From Actinomycetota bacterium (GTDB taxonomy: Bacteria > Actinomycetota > UBA4738), in assembly GCA_013816105.1 (NCBI GenBank), contig JACDEY010000053.1, positions 1 to 6,912 on the forward strand: 6,912 nt of DNA. Direction: 5' to 3'. The notes beneath the pieces are model-generated. The model made no database searches. It was given only the letters and a program-made list of their open reading frames with translations, and was not told the DNA's origin. Positions 4,910 through 6,912 of this stretch are shown one piece after another. The first letter of the stretch is position 1. Each line of letters starts with the position of its first letter. The translations under genes were made by a program, and so were the position numbers.

Positions 4910-6005
4910 ACATCACCGTCGCGAGGTCGCGGTCGGCGGAGTTGAGGCGCAGCCCTCCGTCCGGCGTGACCGTCACGATGTCCTCGATCCGCACACCGAA
5001 GCGGCCCTCCAGGTAGATGCCGGGCTCGATGGAGAAGCACATTCCGACATCGAGCGGTTCGGCGTTGCCGGCCACCAGGTACGGATCCTCGTGCTCCTCG
5101 AGGCCGATCCCGTGGCCGGTGCGATGAAGGAATGCGTCTCCGTAACCGGCGTCCTCGATAACCTCGCGAGCCGCCGCGTCGACCTCCTCGGCGGGAACCC
5201 CCGGCCACACCGCGGCGAACGCCGCCTGCTGCGCTTCACGGACGATCTCGTGAACCTCACGAAGCTCATCCGTCGGCGTCCCGACGCACACCGTGCGGCT
5301 CACGTCCGACCAATAGCCGCCGACGCGTCCGCCGAAGTCGAGCACGACCGCATCTCCGTCCCGGATGCCCCGGCCGCCCGGCTCGTGGTGTGGCGAGGCT
5401 CCGTTCGGACCGGAGGCCACGATCGTGAAGGCGGCAGTGTCGTGCCCGGACTCGGTGAGGTGGCGCGCGAGTGAGCGCGCGACGTCCTCCTCGGCTCGGC
5501 CCTCGAGTCCCTCCCTGCAGATCCGGCGGAACGCCTCGTCGGCGCTCCGGGCGGCGCGAGCGAGCAGCGCCACCTCCGACTCGTCCTTCCGGGCACGAAG
5601 CCTCGAGAGCGTCCGGGAGGCCGGAAGGAACCGCGCGTCCGGGAGCGCGCTCTGAAGACCGAGGAGGTGAGAAGCCCACATCCGGTCGGCGACGCCGTAG
5701 GTTCCCGCGGAGGAGACGATCCGGGTGACCGCCTCATACGGGTCGTCTCCGTCCCTCCATGACCGGATCTCCAGCCGATCCGCCCCGGGTGAGTTGAGGG
5801 CCCGCGGCCGCTCCAGCTCGGGCACGAGGAGCACCGGCTCGCCGTCCGGCCGGACGATCAAAGCCGTCAACCGCTCGAGGGGAGGGGGATCGTAGCCGGT
5901 CAGGTACAGGAGGTCGGCCGACGGCGCGATGAGGAGCGCCACCACCCCGGATGCGGCGGTCTCCTCGGCGGCGCGGTTCAGCCGTGCGGCGTGATCGTGG
6001 GGCAC
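4908..6005 (-). CDS. M24-family metallopeptidase (Xaa-Pro aminopeptidase/dipeptidase-like)
   Basis: A 365-residue pita-bread-fold peptidase that should use two metal ions, often Mn or Co, to cleave the bond before proline in short peptides. An N-terminal creatinase-like domain (about 1-135, with LLIAPSADLLYLTGYDPPPLER) precedes the M24 catalytic domain (about 140-355). All five metal ligands are visible: Asp223 (VVLDFGG), Asp234 (WSDVSRT), His298 (RTGHGIGLEEHE), Glu327 (SIEPGIY) and Glu341 (RIEDIV). His206 in ASPHHEPG and His305 match the usual accessory histidines. There is no signal peptide, so it is probably cytoplasmic. The start is GTG at 6005; two nearby ATGs are out of frame. TATGAT lies 6 bases before the GTG, suggesting a leaderless message. 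It begins 33 bases after the FAD oxidase ends. Aminopeptidase and dipeptidase cannot be told apart here, and some M24 members act on other substrates. Confidence 0.93.
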   Translation of the reverse strand: MPHDHAARLNRAAEETAASGVVALLIAPSADLLYLTGYDPPPLERLTALIVRPDGEPVLLVPELERPRALNSPGADRLEIRSWRDGDDPYEAVTRIVSSAGTYGVADRMWASHLLGLQSALPDARFLPASRTLSRLRARKDESEVALLARAARSADEAFRRICREGLEGRAEEDVARSLARHLTESGHDTAAFTIVASGPNGASPHHEPGGRGIRDGDAVVLDFGGRVGGYWSDVSRTVCVGTPTDELREVHEIVREAQQAAFAAVWPGVPAEEVDAAAREVIEDAGYGDAFLHRTGHGIGLEEHEDPYLVAGNAEPLDVGMCFSIEPGIYLEGRFGVRIEDIVTVTPDGGLRLNSADRDLATVM

Positions 6006-6011
6006 GGCGGC

Positions 6012-6017
6012 ATCATA
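6012..6017 (-). promoter_or_regulatory. Candidate -10 box of the M24 peptidase, leaderless type
   Basis: TATGAT on the minus strand, one base from the TATAAT consensus, is followed by 6 bases and the GTG at 6005. No Shine-Dalgarno site is suitably placed (the nearest GAGG is about 20 bases away). No convincing -35 element is visible. If real, the peptidase can be transcribed independently of the FAD oxidase upstream. Confidence 0.45.
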
Positions 6018-6038
6018 TCGGCGCCCTCGCGTAGCTCC

Positions 6039-6912
6039 TCAGGGGGACTGGGTCCGCAAAGGAAGCAGCTTGCCCGGGTTCATGACCCCCTTCGGGTCCA
6101 GGGCGTCCTTGACGCGGCGAAGCACGGCTATGCCGGGTTCCCCGTTCTCGGCGACTAGATGCGACGCCAGGTGCAGGCCGATCCCGTGGGAGTAACCGAT
6201 GGTCCCCTCGGCCGCGATGCATGCGGTGAGGGCGTCATCCCAGGCACGCGCGTACCCGAGCTCGGCCTCCTCGTCGCTGCTCGCGCGGAGGAGGAAGGGG
6301 AACATCAGGGAGGCTCCGGATGTGTGGACGTGCCCGACCACGCACCCGACTGACTCCGCGTGCTCGAGGAGCGCGCCCCGGACCGCGTCGTACAGGCCGG
6401 GGAGCCGTCGCCAGAGGCCGGTGGCCTCGACCGTGTCTGCTATCACGCCCGAGCCGAGGCTCCGTTCCGGTCCCATGACGGAGTCGTACTGGGTGACCGG
6501 CTCGAAGCGCTGATCCCACCAGCGCTCCGCGAGGTCCCTAACGGCGGGCCTGGCCCCCAGCTCCCGCGCGAGCTCTCCGAACTCGAAGCGCTCGGCCTCG
6601 CCGGCGGGAGCGCCCGCATCGAAGCCCACGACCAGCGCCGCCCCACGCGACGCGCCGGGGGCGTCGAACATCTCCCTCGCTCGCGTCTCGTCGAACAGCC
6701 GGGCGACGAGCGGCCGGAACGGTCGCTGCACGAGCTCCCGGAGCAGGGCCAGTCCCGACTCGAACGAGTGGGGGCGAAAGGCCGCCCACGCGAGGGCTGG
6801 CGCCCGAGCCGTTGCCAGCGTGACCTCGGTGATCACGCCGAAGCTGCCTTCCGAGCCCACGAAGAGCCGGCGGATATCGGGGCCGGTGGCCGACCTCGGC
6901 ACGGCCTTGAAC
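6039..6912 (-). CDS. FAD-linked oxidase, C-terminal part, AGPS/GlcD-like (5' end missing)
   Basis: The frame is open through the right edge, so the start and most of the FAD-binding domain are outside. The visible 290 residues begin just before DIRRLFVGSEGSFGVITEVTL, which closes the PCMH-type FAD domain, and continue with the FAD-oxidase C domain to DALDPKGVMNPGKLLP, the standard C-terminal signature. GCVVGHVHTSGASLMFPFLLRA and the preceding SLGSGVIADTVEATGLWRRLPGLYDAV resemble alkylglycerone-phosphate synthase (AGPS), which makes ether-lipid precursors. D-lactate/glycolate dehydrogenases share the same fold. AGPS enzymes carry an HHH motif where this protein has GYSHGIG, so ether-lipid synthesis should not be assumed. 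The GTG at 6902 is internal, because the reading frame and homology continue upstream of it (FKA before it). It is the first of three head-to-tail minus-strand genes. Confidence 0.9.
   Translation of the reverse strand, partial: FKAVPRSATGPDIRRLFVGSEGSFGVITEVTLATARAPALAWAAFRPHSFESGLALLRELVQRPFRPLVARLFDETRAREMFDAPGASRGAALVVGFDAGAPAGEAERFEFGELARELGARPAVRDLAERWWDQRFEPVTQYDSVMGPERSLGSGVIADTVEATGLWRRLPGLYDAVRGALLEHAESVGCVVGHVHTSGASLMFPFLLRASSDEEAELGYARAWDDALTACIAAEGTIGYSHGIGLHLASHLVAENGEPGIAVLRRVKDALDPKGVMNPGKLLPLRTQSP

Noticed and set aside
1..6912. Mobile element, CRISPR array, tRNA or rRNA genes
   Set aside because: No transposase, integrase, phage motif, regularly spaced repeats or recognisable RNA gene sequence was found on either strand.

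Overview
This window is GC-rich, densely packed bacterial chromosome that looks actinobacterial. The evidence is roughly two-thirds G+C by eye, frequent GTG starts, an ECF sigma factor coupled to a single-pass membrane partner, paralogous acyl-CoA dehydrogenases, and several starts placed 6-8 nt behind a TANNNT box as in leaderless transcripts. I cannot place it below phylum level. I see no rRNA, tRNA, CRISPR, insertion sequence or phage gene. Seven protein genes fill almost the whole window. The two at the edges are incomplete, and no gene-free stretch exceeds about 80 bases.

Layout: (1) 1-1001, minus strand: an ECF sigma factor (GTG start at 1001) with a 4-base ATGA overlap into a membrane protein that runs off the left edge. 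The pair looks like a sigma/regulator operon, but the second protein lacks the zinc anti-sigma motif. (2) 1054-2199, minus: a complete acyl-CoA dehydrogenase with its catalytic glutamate. (3) 2200-2276: a 77-base divergent control region with two perfect inverted repeats and one -10-like box facing each way. (4) 2277-3674, plus: cysS, cysteinyl-tRNA synthetase, the only plus-strand gene, of a divergent subtype with a KIAKS loop. (5) 3671-4849, minus: a second, distinct acyl-CoA dehydrogenase. It converges on cysS so tightly that one CTAG supplies both stop codons. (6) 4908-6005, minus: an M24-family (Xaa-Pro type) metallopeptidase with all five metal ligands. (7) 6039-6912, minus: the C-terminal part of an FAD-linked oxidase resembling alkylglycerone-phosphate synthase, with its start beyond the right edge.

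Genes 7, 6 and 5 lie head to tail on the minus strand with gaps of 33 and 58 bases and could be one transcription unit. However, genes 6 and 5 each have candidate promoter signals of their own. A perfect 7+6+7 inverted repeat (4890-4909) lies on the peptidase stop codon and just upstream of the second acyl-CoA dehydrogenase, and is the best candidate operator here. Two acyl-CoA dehydrogenases and an AGPS-like oxidase suggest lipid or acyl-CoA metabolism; cysS and the peptidase are not obviously linked to that.

I see no clearly new multi-gene system. The points most worth following are the ECF sigma factor with its unrecognised membrane partner, the palindromes in the promoter regions, and active-site departures in cysS and the FAD oxidase.
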